Origin: Ceratobasidium sp. AG-K
Taxonomy: Eukaryota; Basidiomycota; Agaricomycetes; Cantharellales; Ceratobasidiaceae
NCBI GenBank assembly: GCA_037039685.1
Contig: JAWNGF010000005.1
Location: 2,170,001-2,234,000, forward strand
Direction of reading: 5' to 3'
Length of the DNA: 64,000 nt
Positions 42,015 through 51,670 of the stretch are shown in pieces. Under the pieces are notes generated by a model that was not told the DNA's origin, did not search any database, and saw nothing but the letters and a program-made list of their open reading frames with translations. Position numbers and translations under genes: made by a program. Every line of letters starts with the position of its first letter. Position 1 is the first letter of the stretch.

Positions 42015-43367
42015 TTAATAAGCCTCGGTGACGTCTTTTCCCGATTCGATGTCTGAAGAGATTTCTTCAATCTGGGCTTCAAACCCTGACGCTGTGTTCT
42101 TGGAAGGACAGACTCTTGCTGAGTGTCCTTTGCCGCCGCAGGTGAAGCAAATCATTGGTCCTTTTCCTTTTCCATCAAGGTCCATTGCATTAGGGTCTTT
42201 AGCAGGAGTGGACGGTTTGGGTGTTTGGATGGTAGGAGCGTTGAGGTTACTGGTTCGGGTGTCTCTTTGAATTGCTCCGAAAGGGACATTTCCCTTTGTC
42301 CCATCATCCCAGGAGATCTGTGGAACTGGTCGGCCCTTGGCGTTTCGGTTAATGCTTGAGATTTTGCCGTATTGCACCCCCCCTGTAGGTTTTGACATAA
42401 AGACTCGATCGTTTACATTGAATCTTTGACCCAGTGAGGTGTTTGCAGTGCTTGGGGTTGTTTTGGAAGTGGTTTGTTTTGAGATACTGGTTTGTGGGCT
42501 TTGCGACTTCTTTGGTGCATTGATGGCATTCATTGTGGAGTCAATTTCCAAGGCTCTTTCGCGAACTTGGTTGAACGTCCTTGTTGCTTCGTGGGGTTTA
42601 AAGTTCTGTGATACCATGGCCATCTTGATTTCATCCTTAAGACCGTCATAGAAATCATCACGAAGTACTCGATCGGTGTACCCGAGTACCGATGAATAAG
42701 TGACAAAGTCTCGTAGATAGTCTTGGACAGAGTTCTTCTGGATCAACTTCTTGTATAATTGTCTATATCGGTCAATTTTGTGAACATCGCCGAACCTAGC
42801 TTGCATTTCGTTCCAGAATTCATCCATGTCGTGTAGCCAAGTTGTCGCTCCCCTCCTTGCCGTGTCCACATCAATTCCAGGTTGCATCCATACATAGGCC
42901 GGCCCCTTGCAATAACCCATGATATAAGTGATTTTTTGTTCTGTGGTTGCCTGTGGGGATGTGTGGTTTATGTATAGAGTACATTGCGACTTAAACTCAT
43001 CGAACTTATCTACATCTCCAGAGAATTCCTCTGGGGGATGCATCTTGAGTTTGTATCCTGGGGTGGTTGTTGACGCGGTGGTAGAGGGGGTTGCACCCAT
43101 GTTTGCAAGTGATTGAGATACCGCATTCATTAATTGGTGAAGGGGTGCGATTTGTGCGGTTTGATTTTGAATTGCATGAATATCTGCAATGTTGTTGTCT
43201 ATTCCCAATTCTAGGGTAGAGGTGATGCCATTTAAGGCATTAATGTGACCGTTAATTTTTCGCACTTCGTCTATTAAGGCATTGATTGCCTGTGCAACTA
43301 CATCGGGTCCAGATGTAGCTGAAATTTGGGTAAATCCCCCTTGACCAGGTGATGGGGCTCTCGACAT
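42015..43367 (-). CDS. gypsy Gag with zinc knuckle
   Basis: 450 codons from ATG 43367 (MSRAPSPGQGG). The Gag core reads KMHPPEEFSGDVDKFDEFKS and MGYCKGPAYVWMQPG. The SH3-like segment FNVNDRVFMSKP is followed by a basic Thr/Pro region, then the CCHC knuckle CFTCGGKGHSARVC. The C-terminus is acidic. The stop at 42015-42017 lies 35 nt before the Pol ATG. Confidence 0.92.
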   Translation of the reverse strand: MSRAPSPGQGGFTQISATSGPDVVAQAINALIDEVRKINGHINALNGITSTLELGIDNNIADIHAIQNQTAQIAPLHQLMNAVSQSLANMGATPSTTASTTTPGYKLKMHPPEEFSGDVDKFDEFKSQCTLYINHTSPQATTEQKITYIMGYCKGPAYVWMQPGIDVDTARRGATTWLHDMDEFWNEMQARFGDVHKIDRYRQLYKKLIQKNSVQDYLRDFVTYSSVLGYTDRVLRDDFYDGLKDEIKMAMVSQNFKPHEATRTFNQVRERALEIDSTMNAINAPKKSQSPQTSISKQTTSKTTPSTANTSLGQRFNVNDRVFMSKPTGGVQYGKISSINRNAKGRPVPQISWDDGTKGNVPFGAIQRDTRTSNLNAPTIQTPKPSTPAKDPNAMDLDGKGKGPMICFTCGGKGHSARVCPSKNTASGFEAQIEEISSDIESGKDVTEAY

Positions 43368-43391
43368 ATTGGAGCGGGGGAAAGAGTAGAT

Positions 43392-43643
43392 TTATTGAGA
43401 TCCAAGGCTGTACAAAATGTTACGAATTCTTCTCCGAACCCTTCTATCTTTAATGATGCGCAAACTCCTCAAAAATATCAATTCAAGATTTTCGTCTTCC
43501 AGGAACAACGCGTTGATTTGACCTAGTTCGTCGTACTGTTCGTATATGTAGTTACGATGAACGTCTTCAATAAAGAGTCTTAAGGACTCTAGTCTAAGTT
43601 GTTCCCTGTGTTGTTCCTGTGTGAGTCGAGGTCTTGGTCCCAC
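43392..43643 (-). CDS. small ORF upstream of gypsy gag (83 aa, charged, Leu/Arg-rich)
   Basis: From ATG 43643: LTQEQHREQLRLESLRLF, then an acidic middle and a basic end, IIKDRRVRRRIRNILYSLG. It starts inside the end of the coiled-coil ORF in another frame; the sequence CCCTTTTCAG just before it looks like a 3' splice site, so the two may be exons of one product. It ends 24 nt before the Gag ATG. No family was recognised. Confidence 0.5.
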   Translation of the reverse strand: MGPRPRLTQEQHREQLRLESLRLFIEDVHRNYIYEQYDELGQINALFLEDENLELIFLRSLRIIKDRRVRRRIRNILYSLGSQ

Positions 43644-44203
43644 TGAAAAGGGTTGGGTGCGATAGAATTAAGGTGATTTAGAAGGCGGTAATCCTGATTG
43701 ATAGGAATACGCACTTCTGCTGCTTGATGACAGTATTTGCCCTTGATTTTGTCTTTAAGGGTTTCGATAGTGCGCCACTGACGTTTATTGTTGCTGACGA
43801 GATTCTCGACCTTTCGAGTGTGTTTTTCTTGGATTTTTATAAGTTGGTCGCAGTTTTCGATCAAGACACGGGTTTGTTCTTGCAGTCGCTCGACTTCGAT
43901 ATTAGTGTCCGCTAGATTTATACTTTGGACACGATCTTGATCAGCTTGTTGGTTGTTTGTATTGTCAAGGTTAATTTCAATGAACTCGAGCCTCGAATGG
44001 AGGGATTGATAATCGGCTTTGAGTTGGTTGTGGTTTTCGTCGTTTCTGGTATGTTCAACCCTTAAATCCTCTGCTTGTTCAACTTGATCTTCTTCTAGCA
44101 CTTCAATTCGACTGTTTAATTCGTCGACTTTGGTGTTTAGATCAAGTACGAAGTCCTTTAGTCTAAAGACTGCTTTGCAGAGGCTAAAAAATGCGGGGAA
44201 CAC
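43589..44203 (-). CDS. coiled-coil ORF in the gypsy 5' region (204 aa)
   Basis: Heptad-like hydrophobic spacing runs through most of the protein (LNTKVDELNSRIEVLEEDQ, IEVERLQEQTRVLIENCDQL, IETLKDKIKGK). It sits between the PBS and Gag, where chromoviruses usually have no gene. The frame is intact for 204 codons. It may help assemble the particle or be a captured host exon; both are inference. Confidence 0.55.
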   Translation of the reverse strand: MFPAFFSLCKAVFRLKDFVLDLNTKVDELNSRIEVLEEDQVEQAEDLRVEHTRNDENHNQLKADYQSLHSRLEFIEINLDNTNNQQADQDRVQSINLADTNIEVERLQEQTRVLIENCDQLIKIQEKHTRKVENLVSNNKRQWRTIETLKDKIKGKYCHQAAEVRIPINQDYRLLNHLNSIAPNPFQWDQDLDSHRNNTGNNLD

Positions 44204-44670
44204 TTTTAAGGTTAATTAGTTAGTTACTAATTAGTTCCTTTTTAGTGCGTACTGATGGAAACGACAAATTGATGTGGTTCTTGATGGATGAGAGTGTTAA
44301 CTTGGGTGGTGCTCCGACCACTTTCCAGTTTTGCTTGAGAGGATCTGGCTTCCTCGAGATGTTGATTTGGATGTGAAGGGTGCTAGACGCTAAGCTTTTG
44401 CTTTATATACTCCTTATCTGATCTTATCAGTTATCAACAGCCTTGGGCGGGCGTGATAGCGACAGTGTATAACAGAGTAAGGGTGTATTGAGCTGACTAA
44501 AGCCGCTATGACCCGAAAGAGGATAACAATTGGGTTCACTGACAGCGTATAGCGACGTGGAACTACTGGTCTATATCAAGTATAGCTCTTTGTTCATTGT
44601 ACTATGCCCGTTTTCCCGTGTACGTTCTATCTAATTGATGGAAGAGCAGGGGCTTATGGCCGATGCTTAG

Positions 44671-44684
44671 AAGGCTTGACCTAA
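44671..44684 (-). other. gypsy primer-binding site of the self-priming type
   Basis: Minus strand directly inside the 5' LTR: TTAGGTCAAGCCTT. Twelve of these bases (AGGTCAAGCCTT) are the exact reverse complement of AAGGCTTGACCT (minus strand, 44815 to 44804), which begins about 30 nt downstream of the LTR TATA box and is therefore at or near the mRNA 5' end. No tRNA 3' end complement (TGG) is present. Confidence 0.75.
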
Positions 44685-45098
44685 TGTCCCGACTTGGGTC
44701 AATTAGGTATGTAAGAGTTAAGGGGTTCGACTTAAACAAGTCTTTGAACCCAAGGAGTGGTGATAGTAATAGGATTTGAATTAGGCAAGTCCTAGTGGAG
44801 AGGAGGTCAAGCCTTGTCGTTAACTGGCTTGACCTCTGGGTTTATATACACGTGAGAACAAGGCCACGTCATCATCTATCAGTGTGGGAAAGCCGAGTAC
44901 AACCGATGATAAGCGAGATAAGAGGTATGACTCGACATTCTGGAAGTTCCGGAAGTATCACCAATATCAAATGAAAAGACAAATACATCACATGATACAA
45001 GTTAAGCGCCAGAGGACAATTGTACCAAAAAAGGAAAGTGTTCGGAAAAAAAGATATTAAATCAGAATAAAATGTCTGAGCTTAGTCAGCTCATGACA
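44685..45098 (-). repeat. gypsy 5' LTR with TATA box
   Basis: On the minus strand TATATAAA lies at about 44848-44841. An 11 bp inverted repeat, GAGGTCAAGCC and GGCTTGACCTC separated by 12 nt, spans 44803-44836, between the TATA box and just past the predicted transcript start. The outer end 45098 is followed by CTGGC (45099-45103). Confidence 0.95.
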
Positions 45099-47450
45099 CT
45101 GGCTCAAATTCGGTATCTGGACGTCGAGTACGTGAGACGATTCCAGGCTGCATATATTGAACTGTGGTTGCGTGTTTTTGATGCAGTCCAAGCAGTGTTT
45201 GGTCAGCCCATGATGGTACTCATTAGCGTCGCACCAATACTCGCCCGACCGAGCCGAATCGAACATATAGTCAGGAAAGGACGCATGTAGAGTTGTTACT
45301 AGTCCGCTCGATTCCACCACGTGTAGCACAGACCATAGGGGCTCCAGCGCCCCATATATTCTCTTGACATCATAATGACCTAGCAATCCAGATATAGTAC
45401 TAGCAGTAAGGGGTTCCTGAGCACAAAGCGCGGCGTATAGCGCTTCCTTCGTATCTGCCTTTTCGTCTGGCTCCAGCTCGGGGTCATCAAACGCAGCTGC
45501 CAGAATCAAAGTGTATAGCTCATCGATCTCCCTGTACTGATTATTCCCGCCTTTACTGGACACGTCTAGGACGTTTTTGAGTCTCTGACGCTTGTTCCTA
45601 GTCGATTTGGCTTGACCGATGTACCGCACCGCCGTGGCTGCATAAATGAATAGGATTCCTGCGCGCTCGATCAATGCCAGTATGTCCGCCTCCGATGGTT
45701 CGATCGGTTCTAATGCCGCTCGAAGATAAGTCTCTATATCGGCTTGTACTGTGCCTTTATCCAGTTCGTGAAGTACCATCCGTGAGATCGCTCGTCGACC
45801 GACTTGCTTCCTCATCTCGTCTCGTATCTCAGGCTCTGGTCGGCTAGCCATGATGAACTTGACCGGCAAATTTGTAGTCTTGATTAAAAGAGCCTCAAGA
45901 ATCTGGCGCATGCTCTTCTTGCTGTCGCATTTGTCCAGCGCATCAATCACCACCACCAGGTCCTCGGGTAGTGTGTCTCGGACCTCCTCCAGCGGCTTGA
46001 CAACCATCTTCTCGAATTGAATTTTTAACAACTGTGTGTGGACGTCTTTCTGAGTCTCCAATACTTGGGAGAGGGCCCATCGATAGGGTTGTGAGAACCC
46101 AGCGAGCTGATACGCAATGGACGGTACGATTTTATTGACATCTCGGCATTCGGGAAGCAAGCGAGAGCAGAAGAAGCTGGCACCGAGGTTGTTGTCATAG
46201 TCCAGCTGGGTGCACAGACTATATGCGATTGTTGTTTTCCCAGTGCCCGCCATGCCATTGAGTCAGTATACGGTTCCAGCAGCGCGATCGTGTACCCAGC
46301 CATGCATCTGACCGAGGACCTCAACGCGGGTACCAGGTGTGCATTCTCCGCGCTTGAGTTCTGTCGCCTGCCCCGAGTTGTAGCAAGCCGAGAGCGAAGG
46401 CGACAAGCGGTCCAAGCGGGAATTCTGCAAATAGTTGTCACTCTGGTGACCCAGGGGTTGGCATGTCATCTCACTGTTGCTTGTTCGTCGACAATCCTCC
46501 AAACTGATAGGTCGACGCTAAGCTACGAGGCATTAAATGGCTGTCGCACGGTTACGGTAAAGCAAGACGTACTGAAAGTCGCTGTAACTGCCCTTTGATT
46601 CTTCGATAGCATGCTAGTATGTTGTCCGCGTCTTGTTGCAGCTCAATGATTCGCCTACCGACGTCTGTGATTTGTCGTTTTTTTTTTTACATAGTCCAGC
46701 TCCTTTTGAATAGATCTTTATAGCCGTGCCCACCTTTAGCATTACATCATCTGATGGCAAAACGTACTTACTGGCACAAGCTCTTTATGCTACCAGTTAC
46801 AGCTGGCGGCGTATCACCCGAGCAATGACGTTGGAGCTCCTCAAAAATCGCTTCCAGCTCGGTCCGGAGGGTTCTGAAGTCTTCACGAGTGGATGCCACC
46901 CCCTGGTTTTGGCAAGGTAAAGTTGAACATCACTGACATACCACAAAATTGTGACTTACCTCATACAAGTCGACACAGGCAATGAAATCATCAACAATGG
47001 CTTTGAGGGGACTAAACCCGCCTACGAGCACCTTGGACAGCCCTTCGAGCCAAGTCCAACTAACAGGACCAGCACTTCCGGTTAACAGCTCGGATCCCGA
47101 TTCCAGATTGGTTTGATCATGTATTGCTCCTGCGATCGCGGTCTCCAGTAGTTGGGAAGGCAAATCAGCCTTGCCAGTTGGGTTGCCAGTCTGCACGGGT
47201 GTCTTGGTTCGACTCCCACTGGCTGATTGGCGTATATAACCTCCGTTTGGGATGCCGCAGGGATGTTCGTATCAGACCGGAAGCGTGAATGGTGACCAAG
47301 AGGTGGGGATAGGCCGCCTTGGGATTGTGCTGGTATATTTGGTAGAGAGGTAACCGAGGGATTGGCACTGGCCGCAAAGGCGGGGATGAAAGCGCCCAGT
47401 CGATGCACAACCCGATCTTTCAGTCGCCTGAGGCTCTTGCAAAAATGCAT
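45099..47450 (-). pseudogene. NLR-CD, 5' part: N-terminal region and NACHT domain, with a nonsense change before the P-loop
   Basis: Start ATG 47448-47450 (MHFCKSLRRLKDRVVHRLG), parallel to NLR-A. The exon order matches NLR-A: N-terminal helical exons (LKAIVDDFIACVDLYE, LRTELEAIFEELQRH), LSVDLSVWRIVDEQAT, NSRLDRLSPSLSACYNS. At the Trp before the P-loop the codon is TGA (46263-46265), then the frame resumes LNGMAGTGKTTIAYSL without a shift. Walker B reads VVVIDALDKCDS, with Lys (45930-45932) in place of the conserved Glu. A frame change or unrecognised intron is also needed near 47190-47230. The fragment ends at IPNLSQ where the gypsy element begins; the next codons (RVKNAI) follow at 38151. 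Together with 37.7-38.2 and 31.4-32.8 kb this is one disrupted gene. Confidence 0.85.
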
Positions 47451-47746
47451 TGTGGGGGCTGCTGAAGGGAGGCGGTGGTAGTAGGGTCAGAGGGGAAGAT
47501 CATAAATGGGACTATTTAGGGTTGGCGCCCTCGACCTCGGTCCACGAGGCCAACACAATGCAGTCCGAAGGAGGTAAATGTAACGAGAAGGTAGAAATAC
47601 GCATATACATTGGATATTTAGGTGCAGGTTTCGCCGAGGTTTGCACAGAGGCTCCCATTGGGCAACCCATTTGGTTTTCACATATTTCTTATTTGGGACA
47701 AAATTGAGTCGCCCAATTACCAATTGTGATATTCGTAATTGCAAAC

Positions 47747-48692
47747 TTGAGCCTGATCAAGTTTATTTTTATTTTTTATTTTTTTATTTTTAGAATACAT
47801 CTTTAACGAGCTACATGAGCGCAAGGTCAAAATGCTTGAGCGCTGGGCCGAGGCCCAGAGAGATCTCCATCGACATGCAATCACCCGGGTTGCATGTGCC
47901 CTCGCCCATGTAACAGTTCGATTAAAAATGGGTCTGGCTCCGATTTGGCACGCCTCATTGGCAAGCTTATCGGCCCGCTTGTTTCCTTCAATTCCCTTAT
48001 GGCCCGGGACCCACGAATCGTAACTCGGTTCGACGGGTTTGCTGCCAGAAACCGATCGACATGCTCGCGAAAAACTCGAGAGCAGTATTGGCCGGCGTGG
48101 GGGGTAAGGAATGGGATGGTTTCAGTGGGCGCAATGTTATCCCAGTTGAAAGATATAAGACGAGCGTCAGTTTCGAGAGCGAGAGTTACAGCCTTTCGGG
48201 CCGCCAAGGCAAGGCTAGCATTTCCCCGTTGTAGACTTCGGCCTTGCTCCCAAGTCCCGCACGACAAACCCCCAGCTCTACTTTCCCCTTGCAAATCGTA
48301 AAGCCAGTGCCGGTGTAGCGCCTCTGGTTGATCTTCCTTCTGGATCCATCGGTAAAGCAGGCTATGGCTCCGCTTGCTGCCTCCTCACTCAGTTTGGAGA
48401 TGGCTTTCCGAATGTATGCTTTCCGGACGTCACTGTTATCTGTTGTTTGGGGGCATACGATCGATATTCGATGGTTCTGGTCAAGCGGGGTCTCCCACGA
48501 GGCGGATGGATATGGATTCGTATGCTCTGCGTCTGGGTGTGACAACGCAGCGAGCCGATGGATGGGAGAGTGATTGATTTACTTGGCTATGGTGGGCTTG
48601 GCTGCAGGGTTCGACGGGCCGTGGGTGTCCCAGGCCTGGGGCAATCATCTAGCAGCTTCAGAGCAAGTCGGGAGTTGAGCCTGATCAAGTTC
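47747..48692 (-). mobile_element. 5'-truncated, internally deleted LINE with 17 bp target duplication
   Basis: TTGAGCCTGATCAAGTT occurs at 47747-47763 and again at 48676-48692, flanking an insert whose minus strand ends in an A-rich tail (47764-47794). The minus-strand insert encodes a LINE RNase H domain: AIACFTDGSRR, LGSKAEVYNGEMLAL, then in other frames HVDRFLAANPSNRVTI and a GHKGI-EGNK-like stretch, with frameshifts. Directly after RWRSLWAS-like sequence it joins the same 3' end as the LINE at 29.4 kb, so the C-terminal cysteine/histidine region is deleted. Confidence 0.85.
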
Positions 48693-51670
48693 TGCCACGT
48701 CGGAAAAAATCGATCGGGCTACAGAGATCAACAGAGATCGTAGTAGAACATTATTACCATAAGCTACATCCCACCTCTATTGAGACACGATTAGATTGTG
48801 GGTTTTGCCAGGGACCCTGGAGCCCGATTATGAGAGCTAATAGATACATGCCTCCAGTTCATGAGTGCTCATGCGACCGCATACATTGGCTAATTACCAC
48901 TTCCGTTTACAGCCAGGATGAGTTTCCGTGGATTCCTGGTCACTGTGACATTGTGTGTATATATCATCAATGTATTTTAAGCTATATACATCCTCCTATG
49001 GTATAAATCGCTTTTCTCCCCAATCTTTATCTCGGTTTCCCGATTGCCCACTCCCCACGTTCCAGAAACACCCGTCAGCTTGACCCAAAAATCGATACGA
49101 ACGAGTTACCGACTTTTGTTGACCCTCGTTCTGCTAAAAACCCTGGTTCGATAACTTGGGCTTATCATAATAAACTCGAGCGCCGGCGAGAGGACGGGTG
49201 AGACAAGGGCTGGTGGCGGAGTGGGAGACTTGACCCGATACAACAAGGTTGGTATGGCTGCCGCCGTAAGGATTGAGGGCAGGTACTCCAGTCTCGTCCT
49301 AACCTGCTTGCAAAGGTGCAAAGACCCTGGCACTATACCTCCGCAAGGGACGTTTCTGTATCGAGCGACGGTAAGCTAACTCTGTATGCGGGCGAGTGTT
49401 ACTGTTACCAAAACATCTTGCTTGCACATTCCTTGATAACTCGGTTTCTCAAACTTACATGCCCCCTAGTAGCTGGTGATAATGCTCCCAGTATATGTAG
49501 TTAGATTAATCTAAATCCAATTTCGCTCATGCTATTTACCGAGAACTATTCACCCTTCATGCACGAGCAGTGAGACCCCCGGAGAATCAAGTCATATTAC
49601 CGATTATAACTACATGTGAACAAGCGTTTCTAACAACTCAGATGATCTGGATTATTGAGCGCCTTCCCTGGAGGCACCGTTAGAGTTCAAGGGCGCTAAT
49701 CAGCGGGAAATAAGAACGTGAGTACTCCGGAGATATTCGATTTTTCCCAACGCAACAAGTTGGCGAGAGTCCATGGATCGGTCGTATCCGAGATTGCACT
49801 CGAGCCAACTATTTACAGGGGCTACGCACCGTACCTGCGAAGGGGCCGGGCTCATACTTACCCGCAGTGCCGATTGGGCACCACGTGCCCCCCCCCCTCA
49901 CCTTGGGTTAACTGCGATGTGTCGTACGCTTTCTCGCCACACGACCACCATCTTTCTTGCTCTGGTGCTTACCCTCTCGTCCCGCCCGTCATCCTTTCCA
50001 CTGTCGACTTCCCTTGTGGGTAACCTCAGGATTGGCCGCCCAAACCGCTAGTTATTCTTGCGTCTCAGTGCCCCGGCGGCTTCCACCTGGCCGCTCTGCT
50101 CCGGGTCTCCCAGACCTTTCGAACCCAGGCGATGCCCCTCAGGTCTCTTGTAGCTATTAAATCCCTTATATGTATTTTGAGTGATATCTATGGATATTTT
50201 GACCTCTCGTACGTTCACCGCCAGCTCGGCTTTATAATTGGGTACATATGCCGTGCGCTGGAAGCAAGTATTGGTTTCTGCTGGACACGATATGAGTGAT
50301 TTCCAGACGTCGCGCCTGGGAGCTTACCTTACAAACTATTCCATACAACCAACAGCCGAGTAACTCAATCACCACTCGTTCTCTGCCACGGACTCTCTCG
50401 TGCTATGCTTGTCAGGACCCAGCGCATGTATCTCTTTTTATTCGCCTATATTCGAGCTCAAGCTGCCGAGATCCTGGAACGCGAGTCACTTGAGGGATAT
50501 AGTCCGGCGCCAGCGACGTTCTCACTCAGATCCAACCTGCAATGAGACTTGTGGACAATTGGCTCTCTCGGTGGTTTGCCACTATTCTAGTGTATAGCTC
50601 AAAATCCTTGTTTTGCATCCTCCGTCACAGGTATGCTTTCACGGTTCCGGGATTTTGCTCTCGGTCTCTCGGTATGGCTCATCACGGCGCGAACACTTCA
50701 GTGAGTATTCAGCACCGCAAATAATGTTGCTAATGCGTGCAGGCTCACAACGACATTACACCATTGCTCAGTCCTAAATTGTGTCGTTTGCTTAGCGTGA
50801 TTTTATCCAGACATCCCAGTATGATCCACTTTCTAACTCCCCTGGTGTAGGCCAACATAACTGCAGTTGATATCCCAGAGCACGCCATTACAGTAGTTCC
50901 GCATATGTAACCATAGGGCGGAAGCCAAGTTCTACACTGGGGTCTCAGGTTACTGAAAAACATTAGCAAACGCGCTGAACCAAAAATGGCCGCTTTCAGT
51001 GATGGATTATATCATTTTTCAGTCACCTTGCGCATGGTTCACAGTCTTCAATACCATAAAAGGGAAATTTGAATAGGTTGTGGAGCTCATTTGCCCCCCA
51101 GTCACTCCTAAAGATAATCTTCAGCGCATCAGTCACTGAAAGCGGACACGTCTAGCGGCTTAAGTCATGAGTTCCCAGCGCCGATACGACTAGAATTCAG
51201 CGCGATTAGGCTTCACAGTGTATATATCTTGTATGGTCTCGCATCTCAGTCGACTACGGGTTCATTCTCTAACCAACACTCGAGACTCGCCAATTTGGAA
51301 GATGAGGCCGCAAAGCGACAGGCAAGTCAAATGAGCTCAATGAAAGGGGATTCTGGCCATGAAAAGGTAGCTCTGTGGTCCTTTTCTTGCTGGTGGATTG
51401 GCGCCGATCGGACATGCGCATATTGACGCAGCCTCCGCCTTCCCCGCAGAGCGCCTTGCTGTAAACTCATCGCTGTCACCTAGCTTGGAGATTTGTACCC
51501 TACGGCGACTCAATATATCCAAACTTTGCCAAAATACGAGCGGATGCTAATGCCTTGCATTGCATGCAAATTAACATCGAGAGCCATGCGAAGCTGCAGT
51601 CGCGTTCCTGGGACTAAGCGCGCACGTCTACTTAGGCTAATGCCCGCATCTACAGACGCCAATCAAACCG
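48693..51670. other. intergenic stretch, about 3 kb absent from the other copy of the block; no supported gene
   Basis: No recognisable domain. One possible short secreted protein starts at ATG 49917 (hydrophobic segment TTTIFLALVLTLSSRPSS); joined across a 70-odd nt intron it could continue as CPGGFHLAALLRVSQTFRT, but the splice choice is a guess. 51280-51410 holds a decayed relic of the CUE gene. Confidence 0.4.
51280..51410 (+). pseudogene. decayed relic of the CUE gene C-terminal exon
   Basis: The segment reading DEAAKRQASQ with downstream bases resembles 15650-15760 of the CUE gene (DSAAKREASLRERKAQ and the start of the next intron). Shared bases include GGCCGCAAAGCGA.AGGCAAGT and GATTCTGGC. 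Frames are broken and no other exon is found nearby. Confidence 0.45.

Larger units (their letters stand above)
38157..45098 (-). mobile_element. full-length Ty3/gypsy chromovirus, apparently intact (6,942 bp)
   Basis: It has 414 bp LTRs (38157-38570 and 44685-45098) that differ at one position, TG..CA ends, and a CTGGC target duplication (38152-38156, 45099-45103). On the minus strand the order is 5' LTR, PBS, two small ORFs, Gag, Pol with a C-terminal chromodomain, polypurine tract, 3' LTR. All Pol domains keep their catalytic residues. The near-identity of the LTRs points to a very recent insertion. The PBS does not look like a tRNA end but is complementary to the predicted mRNA 5' end, the self-priming mode known for the Tf1/sushi group. 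Inserted in the helical region of NLR-CD in the same orientation. Confidence 0.96.

Noticed and set aside
45057..46253. Reading the NACHT fragment as a gene starting at MAGTGKTT
   Set aside because: The homologous exon extends upstream without break; the apparent start only reflects the TGA just before the P-loop.
47894..48301. Plus-strand open frame of 135 codons
   Set aside because: It is the antisense shadow of the LINE RNase H region.
49917..50294. Possible short secreted protein with one intron
   Set aside because: The splice choice was made only to keep the frame open; no homology or conserved pattern supports it.
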